From Paenibacillus cellulositrophicus (GTDB lineage Bacteria > Bacillota > Bacilli > Paenibacillales > Paenibacillaceae), in contig NZ_CP045295.1 in assembly GCF_009363095.1 (NCBI RefSeq), forward strand, positions 5,237,001-5,301,000: 64,000 nt of DNA. Reading direction: 5' to 3'. The notes beneath the pieces were generated by a model, which did no database searches, had not been told where the DNA came from, and saw only the letters and a program-made list of their open reading frames with translations. Made by a program: the position numbers and the translations under genes. This document shows positions 50,052 through 59,425 of this stretch, one piece after another; position 1 is the stretch's first letter; each line of letters opens with the position of its first letter.

Positions 50052-50942
50052 ATGAGGAAAGTGAAAAAAGCGATTATTCCCGCCGCGGGGCTTGGAACCC
50101 GGTTCTTACCCGCGACCAAAGCGATGCCGAAGGAAATGCTGCCGATCGTCGACAAGCCGACGATTCAGTACATCGTAGAAGAAGCGGTGGCGTCCGGAAT
50201 CGAGGACATTATTATCGTGACCGGCAAAGGCAAGCGCTCCATCGAGGACCATTTCGATCATGCGTTTGAGCTGGAGAACAATCTGTTCAGCAAGGGGAAG
50301 TTTGACCTTTTGGACGAAGTCCGCCGGTCCTCCAACGTGGAGATTCACTACATACGCCAGAAGGAAGCCAAAGGGCTGGGGCATGCCGTGTGGTGCGCCC
50401 GCAACTTTATTGGCAATGAGCCCTTTGCAGTGCTGCTTGGGGATGACATCGTGCAGTCTGAGGTGCCCTGCATCCGCCAGTTGGTGGAGCAGTACGAGCA
50501 AGTTGAAAAGTCCGTCATCGGCGTGCAGACCGTTCCGAGCGAGCAGACGCACCGGTATGGGGTGGTTGCGCCCTTGGAGAAGCTCGGACGTTTACACGAA
50601 GTGAGCTATTTTGTGGAGAAACCGCCGGCAGGACAGGCTCCGTCGAACCTGGCCATTATGGGCAGGTATGTTCTGACGCCGGAAATTTTCAGCTACCTGG
50701 AGCTGCAGGAAGAAGGAGCCGGCGGGGAAATTCAGCTGACTGACGCCATTCAAAAGCTTAACGAGAGCCAGGGTGTCTATGCTTACGATTTCGAAGGCAC
50801 GCGTTACGATGTCGGCGAGAAGCTGGGCTTCATCATGACGACACTGGATTTTGCGCTGCAGTATGAAGAACTGCGCAACCCGCTGCTGCAGGGGATGGAG
50901 CATATTCTCGAGCGGGAACAGCTCGGCAAAATAAATCGCTAG
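50052..50942 (+). CDS. galU: UTP-glucose-1-phosphate uridylyltransferase
   Basis: 296 residues from ATG 50052; in-frame GTG 50043 is an alternative, and the frame from 50004 adds a non-homologous tail. Signature VKKAIIPAAGLGTRFLPATKAMPKEMLPI, here read as AAGLGTRFLPATKAMPKEM (nucleotide loop), IVEEAVASGIEDIIIVTGK and FAVLLGDDIV (metal Asp). It makes UDP-glucose, the precursor for the UDP-glucuronate made by the dehydrogenase at 59426 and for the glycan itself. Confidence 0.95.
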   Translation: MRKVKKAIIPAAGLGTRFLPATKAMPKEMLPIVDKPTIQYIVEEAVASGIEDIIIVTGKGKRSIEDHFDHAFELENNLFSKGKFDLLDEVRRSSNVEIHYIRQKEAKGLGHAVWCARNFIGNEPFAVLLGDDIVQSEVPCIRQLVEQYEQVEKSVIGVQTVPSEQTHRYGVVAPLEKLGRLHEVSYFVEKPPAGQAPSNLAIMGRYVLTPEIFSYLELQEEGAGGEIQLTDAIQKLNESQGVYAYDFEGTRYDVGEKLGFIMTTLDFALQYEELRNPLLQGMEHILEREQLGKINR

Positions 50943-50953
50943 TGAGGTGATAG

Positions 50954-51658
50954 GTGGTGATCTCTCCCACACCGCAAAGAAACGAGTCGGATGTCGCATT
51001 CGAGGGTACGCCGGCGTACTCGCCATATGTTCTGGAGAACGACAATCCCCGGGTCATCTATCAAGCGTTTAAAAGAGCGACGGATATCGTCCTTGCGCTG
51101 ATCGGCCTTGTCGTGCTCTCACCGCTGTTTCTGATCGTTGCGATACTGATTAAACTGGAGGACCCGAAAGGGTCCGTTTTTTTTGGACAAACCCGTATCG
51201 GTAAAGACGAAAAGCCGTTCCGGATGTACAAGTTCCGCTCCATGGTATCCAATGCCGAACAGCTGCTGGATGGACTTCTGGAGCAAAACGAAATCAGTGG
51301 CGCCATGTTCAAAATGAAAAAGGACCCGCGCATCACCCGGGTGGGCGCCTTCATCCGCAAAACGAGCATCGACGAGCTGCCGCAGCTCTGGAACGTGGTG
51401 CGCGGTGACATGTCGCTCGTCGGTCCCCGGCCGGCCCTTCCCCGGGAAGTGGCGGAATACAGCAGCTACGATAAGCTGCGCCTGAGGGTCATCCCGGGAT
51501 GCACCGGCCTCTGGCAGGTGAGCGGGCGAAATGAGCTGAGCTTCAGCGAGATGGTGGAGTTGGATTTGCGGTATATCAAAGATCAAAGCTTTACGTTCGA
51601 TTTTAAAATCATGATTAAAACAGTCATGATGATGATCAGAAGTAAAGGGGCTTATTAG
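50954..51658 (+). CDS. undecaprenyl-phosphate sugar phosphotransferase (priming transferase)
   Basis: 234 residues starting at GTG 50954 or 50957 after GTGAGGTGAT. A single N-terminal membrane hairpin (DIVLALIGLVVLSPLFLIVAILIK) is followed by the bacterial sugar transferase domain: GSVFFGQTRIGKDEKPF, YKFRSMV, FIRKTSIDELPQLWNVVRGDMS in parts, SLVGPRPALPREV and GCTGLWQVSGRNELSF in parts. It attaches the first sugar phosphate (Glc, Gal or a relative) to undecaprenyl phosphate and starts repeat-unit synthesis. Confidence 0.93.
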   Translation: MVISPTPQRNESDVAFEGTPAYSPYVLENDNPRVIYQAFKRATDIVLALIGLVVLSPLFLIVAILIKLEDPKGSVFFGQTRIGKDEKPFRMYKFRSMVSNAEQLLDGLLEQNEISGAMFKMKKDPRITRVGAFIRKTSIDELPQLWNVVRGDMSLVGPRPALPREVAEYSSYDKLRLRVIPGCTGLWQVSGRNELSFSEMVELDLRYIKDQSFTFDFKIMIKTVMMMIRSKGAY

Positions 51659-51682
51659 ACTTAATCCATGGGAGTAATTAAA

Positions 51683-52858
51683 ATGGCTGAGAAATTAAAG
51701 ATCATTTTTGTTAGTCATACCTATATGGGAGGTACGTACGTTGTAGGTTCCCACCATTTGGCATCTCAATTGCGGAAGATGGGGCATGATGTATTGCATA
51801 TTAGCACACCTGTCACCCCGTTTCATTGGCTGAATAAAAAAACGAGAAAAGAAAATCAAGATCGATTTCAACTTTGGCGCAAATGGAAAAGCTTTAACCG
51901 GGATGAGGTGAAAAATATCGTTCCATTATCCCTGCTTCCATGGAAAATCTCAAATAAAATTTATCGGAAGTTCAAAATTAACTTGACGACCGAAATGATA
52001 TGTTTTCCCAGCTTAAAAACTATAACGGATTATTATGAGTTTCGTGATGCAGATGTTGTTTTTATAGATCAGCCTAATTTTGTTGGCATTGAAAAGAAAC
52101 TCGAAGGTAAAGTGAAAATTTATCGTGCAACGGATCTTTACAGCCAGATGTCAGAAGATGACTCGATTACTATAGCTGAATCACAAGTTCTCAGCCGGAT
52201 GCATGGATTAATAGGGACTTCAATGCCCGTTCTTGAACATCTGCAATCTTTAAGTCTGAATTTACCTGGACTATTAATGGAAAATGGAGTTGAATATTCG
52301 CATTTTAATGTTCAATCAGAAGAGCCGGAGGACATGAAAGCAATTCCTCATCCCCGCGCTATTTACATTGGGGCGATGGACAAGCGGCTGGATGTTGATT
52401 CGTTGATACGATTAGCATCTGCCAAGCCCGACCTCAGCATTATTTTGATTGGTCGCGATCATCTAAATTTTGCAGAACGAGTTTCAAATATAAAAAATAT
52501 ATATTTCTTAGGGCAGCGCTCCTATCAGCATATCCCATATTATTTGAATGCCTGCGAGATAGGCTTGCTCCCTTTATCATCTCATGAATCCAACCATGGC
52601 AGAAGTCCCATGAAGTTATATGAATATGGGGCAGCTGGGTTGGCTGTTGTTTCTAAAAAATCTGCTGAAATCGAACGCCGTAAAGAGGAGTTTATATTCC
52701 TTTATGATAATGACACAGAGTTCAATCGTAAAATATCTGAAGCATTGGTATATCAAAAAAAACACAGGAAGATTATTAAGACAATGGTCTCGAAACACTC
52801 ATGGGAATATAAGACAGAAGAGCTCATGCAATTTGTGGAACAAATAAGCTATGGGTGA
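51683..52858 (+). CDS. glycosyltransferase (GT-B fold)
   Basis: 391 residues from ATG 51683 after GGGAGT; ATG 51668 is less well placed. N-terminal Rossmann start KIIFVSHTYMGGTYVVGSHHLA; C-terminal donor domain with AIYIGAMDKRLDVDSL and the E-x7-E-like segment LPLSSHESNHGRSPMKLYEYGAAGL (in parts). The acceptor strand resembles GumK-type glucuronosyltransferases, but donor sugar is not certain. First gene of the AT-rich block (51.7-56.5 kb). Confidence 0.85.
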   Translation: MAEKLKIIFVSHTYMGGTYVVGSHHLASQLRKMGHDVLHISTPVTPFHWLNKKTRKENQDRFQLWRKWKSFNRDEVKNIVPLSLLPWKISNKIYRKFKINLTTEMICFPSLKTITDYYEFRDADVVFIDQPNFVGIEKKLEGKVKIYRATDLYSQMSEDDSITIAESQVLSRMHGLIGTSMPVLEHLQSLSLNLPGLLMENGVEYSHFNVQSEEPEDMKAIPHPRAIYIGAMDKRLDVDSLIRLASAKPDLSIILIGRDHLNFAERVSNIKNIYFLGQRSYQHIPYYLNACEIGLLPLSSHESNHGRSPMKLYEYGAAGLAVVSKKSAEIERRKEEFIFLYDNDTEFNRKISEALVYQKKHRKIIKTMVSKHSWEYKTEELMQFVEQISYG

Positions 52859-52886
52859 ATTACTTAAAGAATGAATCGGGGATTCT

Positions 52887-54260
52887 ATGAAAAAAACGAT
52901 ATGGTGGTTAAATCCTGGCGTTGTCTTTACATTTATGATTGTCCCTAATGTTGTAATAGCTAATCACTTGTCCTCAAATTCTTTCGTAAATAACTGGGGA
53001 ACACCCAAATACTTAAGTAAGGAACTTTTTCAAGTTTCTATATTTTCAGTCTTGTTATTTTTAATAGGTTCGGCCTTTATGGTAATTGTTTTAAAGGGAA
53101 TTTACGACAAGAGAAGTATACCTCGGCCTCAATCAATTAGAAGAAGAGAAAAAGATTATTCATTCTTGATGTTTTTTTTAAATGTTTCCTATTTATTTAC
53201 TTTCTTCGGGTATATCTATTGGTTTTACGTTGCATTGACTCGAGGATTAAGTTTTTCCGTATTGATTGGAATGCTACAAGGAAGCAAGGGGGCCATGTAT
53301 GATTTAAAGCATTTGTTCAGCACGGTATCCGGCATTACAACATTTACCCAGTTTGGAATCGTTGCATCAATTTTAAGCGTATATGTGGGGCTGAACTATG
53401 GCTGGTCCAAAATCAAAAGTAAAATGATCATCCTTTTAGTTATTACTTTTTTCAGAGCCTTTTTTCTTTCTGAACGATTGGCTGCCTTGGAGCTAGTTAT
53501 CCCGATTATTGTTTGCTGGTTGGGGATCAAGGCTCAATCTGGACTAAGTGGAAAGACAAGGGTTATGGTAAACCTTTCCCCGTTAATTGGTTTAGTTGTG
53601 TTCGCAGTCTATTTTTCTGTTTCCGAATACTTCCGTTCTTGGAGTAACTACTATGCTCTGAAGGAGAGTTCATTCATAGAATTTTGTGTTACACGTATCA
53701 CTGGCTATTATGTGACTGGATTAAATAACGGTTCTATGCTAATCGATGTATTTAGAAAGCCGTTATCTTTTCCCTACTTTACGACGACATGGTTGTGGGA
53801 CTTTCCTATTCTAGGTTCTTATCTTGATGCAAATAAATTAACTGGGGTTCCAAGCGATTTTAACTTTGCTGGGACATTAGCTAGCATGGGTAACCCTGAG
53901 TTCAATAATCCGAGTGGACTTTTTCTTCCTTACATCGATTTTGGCCACGTGGGTGGCTTCTTTTTTTGGCTCATCGCAGGAATGGGATGCGGCTTTATCT
54001 ATCACTTGTTTTCTTATAATAATATTTACGGCTACTTGTATTACCCTATTATTTTTGTAGGCTTACTAGAATCTCCAAGGGTTCTTTACTGGTCAGAGGG
54101 CAGGGCTTTTCCAGCGTGGTTACTGGTATTTTTTATTTCATTCTTTCTATTTATTAGTAGCAAGCACGGCTTATTATCTAATAACAACAGTTATAGAATG
54201 CGCAGCGGGAAAATGGAGGGATCGTTACGAAAACGATATACATCAATGGAAGATTTTTAG
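52887..54260 (+). CDS. Wzy-type repeat-unit polymerase candidate
   Basis: 457 residues with eleven or twelve hydrophobic segments and a long extracytoplasmic loop (about 250-330: EYFRSWSNYYALKESSF..., with TTWLWDFPILGSYL). This architecture fits the O-antigen/oligosaccharide repeat unit polymerase family, whose sequences diverge strongly. It lies between glycosyltransferase genes, and no other polymerase is present in the operon. Very AT-rich (for example 14 of 60 bases are G or C at 53161-53220). Function by position and topology. Confidence 0.75.
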   Translation: MKKTIWWLNPGVVFTFMIVPNVVIANHLSSNSFVNNWGTPKYLSKELFQVSIFSVLLFLIGSAFMVIVLKGIYDKRSIPRPQSIRRREKDYSFLMFFLNVSYLFTFFGYIYWFYVALTRGLSFSVLIGMLQGSKGAMYDLKHLFSTVSGITTFTQFGIVASILSVYVGLNYGWSKIKSKMIILLVITFFRAFFLSERLAALELVIPIIVCWLGIKAQSGLSGKTRVMVNLSPLIGLVVFAVYFSVSEYFRSWSNYYALKESSFIEFCVTRITGYYVTGLNNGSMLIDVFRKPLSFPYFTTTWLWDFPILGSYLDANKLTGVPSDFNFAGTLASMGNPEFNNPSGLFLPYIDFGHVGGFFFWLIAGMGCGFIYHLFSYNNIYGYLYYPIIFVGLLESPRVLYWSEGRAFPAWLLVFFISFFLFISSKHGLLSNNNSYRMRSGKMEGSLRKRYTSMEDF

Positions 54261-55345
54261 GTCAGGTAACCACTGGAGTACAGAGGGTGGCTACGGAAGT
54301 TTTGAAATCATTTGACGAACTAGCATTATCATCCCAATACAGATTTGTCGTGCTCACACCTGGTAAAACAGATGTTCCAAAGTTAAATTTGAAGAATATT
54401 GAAATTAGACAGGTTGGTTTTCTAAATGGGCATGCCTGGGAACAAATTACTTTGCCATTCATCGTTAAAGGTTCCTTACTTATTAATCTTTGCGGACCGG
54501 CTCCAATCCTTAAATCCAATCAAATGGTCATGATTCATGATGCTGCCGTCTACACAAATCAAAAAAATTTCTCAAAGACTTTTTTGATTTGGTATCGAAT
54601 AATGTTTAAATTCATTAAATCGTTCACGAAAAGAATTTTGACGGTTTCACACTTTTCCAGAAGTGAATTGATTAAATACTGCAGAATGAAAGATTCGAAA
54701 ATTACTGTAGTGTATTTGGGGACCGAACATATCGTGAACAAAGAATCTAATGAATCAATCTTGGATCGTTTTGATTTGCGGGGGAAGAAATACTTACTAG
54801 CAGTTAGTAGTAAAAGTCCAAATAAAAACTTCAGTGCCATCGTGGAAAGTCTGAAATATTTACAAAATAATGAGCAACTTGAGATCGTGATCGTTGGTAT
54901 GCAAAATAGCCAAGTTTTCAAAACAGATACGGTTTCGAATACAAATAATCAAGTTAAATTTACAGGCTATATTACTGACGAAGAACTCAAATCACTTTAT
55001 GAGAACGCGGCATGCTTCGTGTACCCTTCAATATACGAAGGTTTCGGATTACCCCCAGTTGAAGCGATGGTATGCCGCTGCCCGGTAGTTGTTTCTTATA
55101 CCTCCTCACTTAAGGAGGTTTGCGGTGAACATGCTGTTTACTGCGATCCCTTTGATCCCGTTGATATTGCGAATAAGATAGAATCAGTTATTAAAAATAC
55201 TGATCAAAAGACCATGAGAGACAACAACTTTGAACATTCGTTAAAGTACAGCTGGGGAAAAACCGCGCAAGATATTATGGTGCAGATTGACTCAATGGTG
55301 AGGAGGTCAAAGAACCATGAAGAAGAAAGTTCTGTATATTTGTGA
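54227..55345 (+). CDS. glycosyltransferase family 4, non-canonical start
   Basis: About 372 residues. The conserved N-terminus (KTIYINGRFLGQ, then TTGVQRVATEVLKSF) is fully open back to position 54227, where the codon expected to be ATG reads ACG, six bases after GGAGGG. The first ordinary in-frame start is GTG 54287, which would remove the family's first strand and the GVQR motif. Donor domain: YLLAVSSKSPNKNF, FVYPSIYEGFGLPPVEAMVCRCPVV in parts (EGFGLPPVEAM). Either an ACG start, a point mutation or a read error. It overlaps the polymerase gene by about 34 bases. Confidence 0.82.
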   Translation, partial: TKTIYINGRFLGQVTTGVQRVATEVLKSFDELALSSQYRFVVLTPGKTDVPKLNLKNIEIRQVGFLNGHAWEQITLPFIVKGSLLINLCGPAPILKSNQMVMIHDAAVYTNQKNFSKTFLIWYRIMFKFIKSFTKRILTVSHFSRSELIKYCRMKDSKITVVYLGTEHIVNKESNESILDRFDLRGKKYLLAVSSKSPNKNFSAIVESLKYLQNNEQLEIVIVGMQNSQVFKTDTVSNTNNQVKFTGYITDEELKSLYENAACFVYPSIYEGFGLPPVEAMVCRCPVVVSYTSSLKEVCGEHAVYCDPFDPVDIANKIESVIKNTDQKTMRDNNFEHSLKYSWGKTAQDIMVQIDSMVRRSKNHEEESSVYL

Positions 55346-56492
55346 AGCAACTGCTGGTGGGGTCAGGAAGCATATTATTGATGTTCTAGATCATATCGAC
55401 ACGTCCAAATATGATATGTCAATCATCTACAGTGAAATTGGTGCAGATGAAGTGTTTAAGGCTAATATTGATACATTTAAAAAAAAAGGAATTCAACTTT
55501 ACTCAGTAAATAATTTCGTTAATCATATCTCCTTGTTTGATGATCTGAAGGCTCTTTACCAAATTGTTAAAATTATCAAAAAAGTGCAGCCAGAAATTGT
55601 CCATTGCCACAGTTCAAAGGCAGGGGCTATTGGAAGATTAGCTGCAAAAATCTGCAGGATTAATCAGGTAATCTATACACCACATGCATATTCCTTTCAA
55701 AATCAAACCTTGAACAAAAATAAAAGGAATGCCTACATATTCATTGAGAAATTTTTAGGCAAAATAACTACACTAACCATCAATGTATCAGAAGGGGAAA
55801 GACAATATGCTATCGAGAAAAACATCGTAAAAGAAGATAACTCGGTTGTGATTTTTAATGGAATTACATCAAACTCTATTTCAGTAAACCCCATTCAAAA
55901 TAAAACTATTCGAATTGGGACTACCATGAGAATGGAAATTCAAAAGGATCCTCTGACTTTCGTAGAGATTGCTAAAAGAATTGTTGAAAAATATTCAAAT
56001 GTAGAATTCATATTCGTGGGCGATGGACAATTGAAAGAGGAACTATACAAGCGAATTCGTATGTACAAATTGGAGGGAAAAGTTAAGCTGTTAGGCTTTA
56101 AAAAAGACGTTATCGATATAGTCAGTACATTTGATGTTTACTTAATTACCTCTCTATACGAGGGATTGCCCTATTCCGTAATTGAAGCCCTGAGTCTTGA
56201 AAAGCCTATTATCGCAACGAATGTGACTGGTAACAATGAGATTGTTATCGATGGCTATAATGGACTTTTGTTTGAACCGATGAATCCGGAAAAAGGTGCA
56301 GAGAAGATCGAAATCCTTATTAATAACCGAACATTAATGAGACATTATGGTATAAATAGCGGGAAATTATACGAAGAGTATTTCATAATAGAAAACATGC
56401 TGGATGCACTGGATAAAATCTACCACAATGTAAAGCCCAGCAGCAAAAGGATTGAACCGGTTTTTACTCAAGCGGTTCAATCCTTTTTTTAA
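55317..56492 (+). CDS. glycosyltransferase family 4
   Basis: 391 residues from ATG 55317, after GAGGAGGTCAAAG, overlapping the previous gene. N-terminal VLYICEATAGGVRKHIIDVLDHI (in parts) and HCHSSKAGAIGRLAAKI; donor domain with FIFVGDGQLKEEL and YLITSLYEGLPYSVIEALSL (E-x7-E motif). It resembles EpsD/EpsF-type transferases. The last 14 codons are written inside a terminator-like hairpin, so the gene and an intra-operon terminator share sequence. Confidence 0.88.
   Translation: MKKKVLYICEATAGGVRKHIIDVLDHIDTSKYDMSIIYSEIGADEVFKANIDTFKKKGIQLYSVNNFVNHISLFDDLKALYQIVKIIKKVQPEIVHCHSSKAGAIGRLAAKICRINQVIYTPHAYSFQNQTLNKNKRNAYIFIEKFLGKITTLTINVSEGERQYAIEKNIVKEDNSVVIFNGITSNSISVNPIQNKTIRIGTTMRMEIQKDPLTFVEIAKRIVEKYSNVEFIFVGDGQLKEELYKRIRMYKLEGKVKLLGFKKDVIDIVSTFDVYLITSLYEGLPYSVIEALSLEKPIIATNVTGNNEIVIDGYNGLLFEPMNPEKGAEKIEILINNRTLMRHYGINSGKLYEEYFIIENMLDALDKIYHNVKPSSKRIEPVFTQAVQSFF
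56445..56491 (+). terminator. terminator-like hairpin inside the EPS operon
   Basis: AAAAGGATTGAACCG (56445-56459) pairs perfectly with CGGTTCAATCCTTTT (56473-56487), followed by T residues. It lies within the last codons of the glycosyltransferase gene and before the flippase gene. Transcription to the distal genes would need antitermination or a new promoter. Confidence 0.85.
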
Positions 56493-56530
56493 TAGTTTTA
56501 TTATTAAACGTAAAGCCGGGATGAAAAAAC

Positions 56531-57979
56531 ATGATAAAGCATGGGTTGATTTACTTTGTAGCAAAGCTGTTTGCCGGAGCAGTCGGTTTCTTGTCTATCG
56601 TGTTCTATACCCGATTGCTTGTACCGGAAGAGTACGGCCGATATGCGTTGATTCTTGTTTATGTTAACCTGATCAATTCCTTGTTGTACCAATGGTTCCG
56701 GCTGGGTTTGATTCGATACATTCCGAGATACCACGATGATAAGAACAAATATAACAAACTTCTCAGTACTGTGATCGTCTGTTACCTCGGATGCTGCCTG
56801 TTCACTCTTTTAGCAGGAGGCGTCCTTGTGCTCGTGGGCATCCAATCCGCAGTGCAGATGGCAGTGACGCTGTTTTTCCTGTGGGCGGCGGCCTGGTTTG
56901 AGCTGTCGCAAGCCGTGCAGCGCTCCAATTTAAAACCGGTCCGCTTTACGTTGATGACTGGGTTGAAATCGGCGGCAAGCCTCGGCTTTGGGGTGCTCGC
57001 CTTGGCGATGGGATACGGCGAAGTGGGCCTGCTGATTGGGATTTCACTTGGAACCCTTGTGGCTAATGTAGTATTCATCCGGGAATGGGACATTCGAGCA
57101 GGATGGTCGGTAGACCGCTCCATTCTGGTAGAGCTGGTGAAGTATGGGCTTCCGCTGATCATTAGCGGTGGAATGGCCTACATCATGCAGTCGATTGACC
57201 GAGTGATGATTGGTTGGTTAGAAGGTGAGTCCGCTGCCGGGATCTACTCCGTCACATTCGATTTTGCACTGCAGACTGTGGGAATGCTGATGATGATTGT
57301 GAATCTGAGCGCGCTTCCATTAGTCATACGACGGTTGGAGACTGAGGGATATGAATCTGCGCAAGGGCAGTTGACACAAAATTATCAGCTGCTGCTAGGT
57401 ATTTCCCTTCCGGCGGTGCTGGGATTAACGATCCTATCGAATAATATTACAAGCGTGGTATTTGGTATAGATTACGCTCTAGAGGCCACTGTCATTTTAC
57501 CTCTCATCTCGTTTGCCATGCTCTTTCAAGGTTTAAAAGCATACTACACTGACAACTCCTTTCAATTAGGAAGAACAACCTATATGCAGGCCATCCCCGT
57601 ATTAATAGGCATCGTGCTCAACGTCATTTTTAATATTATACTCATTCCCCGACTTGGGCTCACTGGAGCAGCGATATCCTCATTTACGGCGTATTTATGT
57701 TCGTTCCTGGCGAATTGGTTTGTGGCCAGGAGCGTTTTTTATTTACCGCTCCCCCTTGCGGAAAGCGCGAAAATTATTGGATCTTCTCTCGTGATGGGGC
57801 TAGTCCTTTTCCTGCTGAAGGGACAGACCGGATTGCTGGCTTTAATCTGCCAAATCGCCGTAGGAGCTGTCGTATATGCGGCCATGTTCGTCATCTTGAA
57901 TATCATGAATGCTCGCACGCTCCTGATGCGAAAGCTGTCAGTTGTAAGACAGAAACGGCTGGCCAAGTCGGATACTTGA
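56531..57979 (+). CDS. polysaccharide flippase (Wzx/MATE-like)
   Basis: 482 residues with 12-14 hydrophobic helices. Start GLIYFVAKLFAGAVGFLSIVFYTRLLVPEEYGRYAL (in parts: FAGAVGFLSIVFYTRLLVPEEYG), typical of PST-family flippases; repeat inner motif SIDRVMIGWLEGESAAGIYS. It moves lipid-linked repeat units across the membrane. Base composition returns to the GC-richer level from here. The first gene after the embedded terminator. Confidence 0.9.
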   Translation: MIKHGLIYFVAKLFAGAVGFLSIVFYTRLLVPEEYGRYALILVYVNLINSLLYQWFRLGLIRYIPRYHDDKNKYNKLLSTVIVCYLGCCLFTLLAGGVLVLVGIQSAVQMAVTLFFLWAAAWFELSQAVQRSNLKPVRFTLMTGLKSAASLGFGVLALAMGYGEVGLLIGISLGTLVANVVFIREWDIRAGWSVDRSILVELVKYGLPLIISGGMAYIMQSIDRVMIGWLEGESAAGIYSVTFDFALQTVGMLMMIVNLSALPLVIRRLETEGYESAQGQLTQNYQLLLGISLPAVLGLTILSNNITSVVFGIDYALEATVILPLISFAMLFQGLKAYYTDNSFQLGRTTYMQAIPVLIGIVLNVIFNIILIPRLGLTGAAISSFTAYLCSFLANWFVARSVFYLPLPLAESAKIIGSSLVMGLVLFLLKGQTGLLALICQIAVGAVVYAAMFVILNIMNARTLLMRKLSVVRQKRLAKSDT

Positions 57980-58017
57980 ACGAAACGAAATGGGACCAAT
58001 TTGGAAAAGGGGTGTGA

Positions 58018-59394
58018 ATGAGTATGAAAATCGTACTGTTGTCCGGCGGCAGCGGCAAGCGGCTGTGGCCCTTGTCCAATGACGCCAGATCGAAGCAGTT
58101 TTTGAGAGTGCTGGAAACCGGATCCGGGGAGCGAATTTCCATGCTGCAGCGAGTATGGGAACAGTTAGCGGCTGAAGGTTTGAGACAGGACTCCTGCATT
58201 GCGACAAGCAAAGGGCAGGTCGACATGATCCAAAGCCAAATTGGAAGCGAGGCTGAGATCGTGATCGAACCGGAGAAAAGAGACACGTTTCCGGCGATTG
58301 CTCTTGCGGCGTCTTACTTATATTCGATGAAGGATATGCCGCTGGATGAAGTCATGATCGTTATGCCTGTGGACCCCTTCGTGGAGCAACCCTTCTTTAA
58401 TCGGCTCCGGAAGCTGGAGAGAGTGGTACAAACCTCGGGTGCAGATCTGGCGTTACTTGGAGTTCTTCCAACGTACCCATCCGAAAAATACGGGTATATC
58501 GTTCCTGGGAGCATAGAAGACAACACTTCTGAATATTTACAGGTACACAGCTTTCGGGAAAAGCCCCGCGAAGAAGAAGCCGCTGATATGATCCGCCAAG
58601 GCGCGCTTTGGAATTGCGGGGTTTTTGCTTTCCGGCTCGGATTTATCATCGACATGTTAATCGAGAGAAAGCTGCCAATTCACTACGAGGAAGCTGTTAG
58701 GCAATATGGCCGTTTCCTGAAGACGAGCTTTGATTATGAAGTGGTGGAAAAAACGGAACAGATCGTGGTCATGCCTTATGACGGTGAGTGGAAGGACTTG
58801 GGGACTTGGAATACGCTGACAGAAGAAATCGCCTCTCCACTGATCGGGAAAGGAACGCTGTCACCGGATTCCCAAAATACTCATGTTATTAATGAGTTGG
58901 ACATTCCCGTCACAGCGATCGGTGTATCCAACCTTATCATCGCGGCTAGTCCAGACGGCATTCTTGTATCCGATAAAGAGGCAAGCCCGAGAATAAAAGA
59001 ATTGGTGAGCTCGGACGAGCTCCGGCCAATGGTTGAGGAACGACGCTGGGGTAGATATCGCGTATTAGACTTTTTGAAATACGAGGACGGACAGGAAGTA
59101 CTGACGAAGCGTATTTGTATTCAGGCCGGAAAAAATTTGAGCTATCAATACCATCACAAGCGGAAGGAAGTATGGACTGTCATTGCCGGTTCCGGTGAAA
59201 TGATACTGGACGGACAATATCGGCGGATTACCACTGGCGATGTCATTGTCATACCGGCTCAGAGCAAACACAGCCTGAAGGCCGCAACCGATATGGAGAT
59301 TATTGAGGTGCAAACGGGAACAGAGCTGGTGGAGGAAGATATCGTAAGGCTGGCAATGCGATGGGAGGAAATTCTTCAGTTTTGTTTTATCTGA
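58018..59394 (+). CDS. mannose-1-phosphate guanylyltransferase / mannose-6-phosphate isomerase
   Basis: 458 residues. N-terminal nucleotidyltransferase with VLLSGGSGKRLWPLSNDARSKQF (in parts: GGSGKRLWPLS) and EKRDTFPAIALAASYL; C-terminal cupin (about 350-450) with LSYQYHHKRKEVWTVIAGSGEM (in parts) and VIPAQSKHSL. It makes GDP-mannose from mannose 1-phosphate; the cupin domain carries the isomerase activity in AlgA-like proteins. It supplies GDP-mannose for the glycan. AAGGGGTGTG precedes ATG 58018. Confidence 0.93.
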   Translation: MSMKIVLLSGGSGKRLWPLSNDARSKQFLRVLETGSGERISMLQRVWEQLAAEGLRQDSCIATSKGQVDMIQSQIGSEAEIVIEPEKRDTFPAIALAASYLYSMKDMPLDEVMIVMPVDPFVEQPFFNRLRKLERVVQTSGADLALLGVLPTYPSEKYGYIVPGSIEDNTSEYLQVHSFREKPREEEAADMIRQGALWNCGVFAFRLGFIIDMLIERKLPIHYEEAVRQYGRFLKTSFDYEVVEKTEQIVVMPYDGEWKDLGTWNTLTEEIASPLIGKGTLSPDSQNTHVINELDIPVTAIGVSNLIIAASPDGILVSDKEASPRIKELVSSDELRPMVEERRWGRYRVLDFLKYEDGQEVLTKRICIQAGKNLSYQYHHKRKEVWTVIAGSGEMILDGQYRRITTGDVIVIPAQSKHSLKAATDMEIIEVQTGTELVEEDIVRLAMRWEEILQFCFI

Positions 59395-59425
59395 CGAAGA
59401 ATTCATTAAGAGTGAGGTGTATGAA

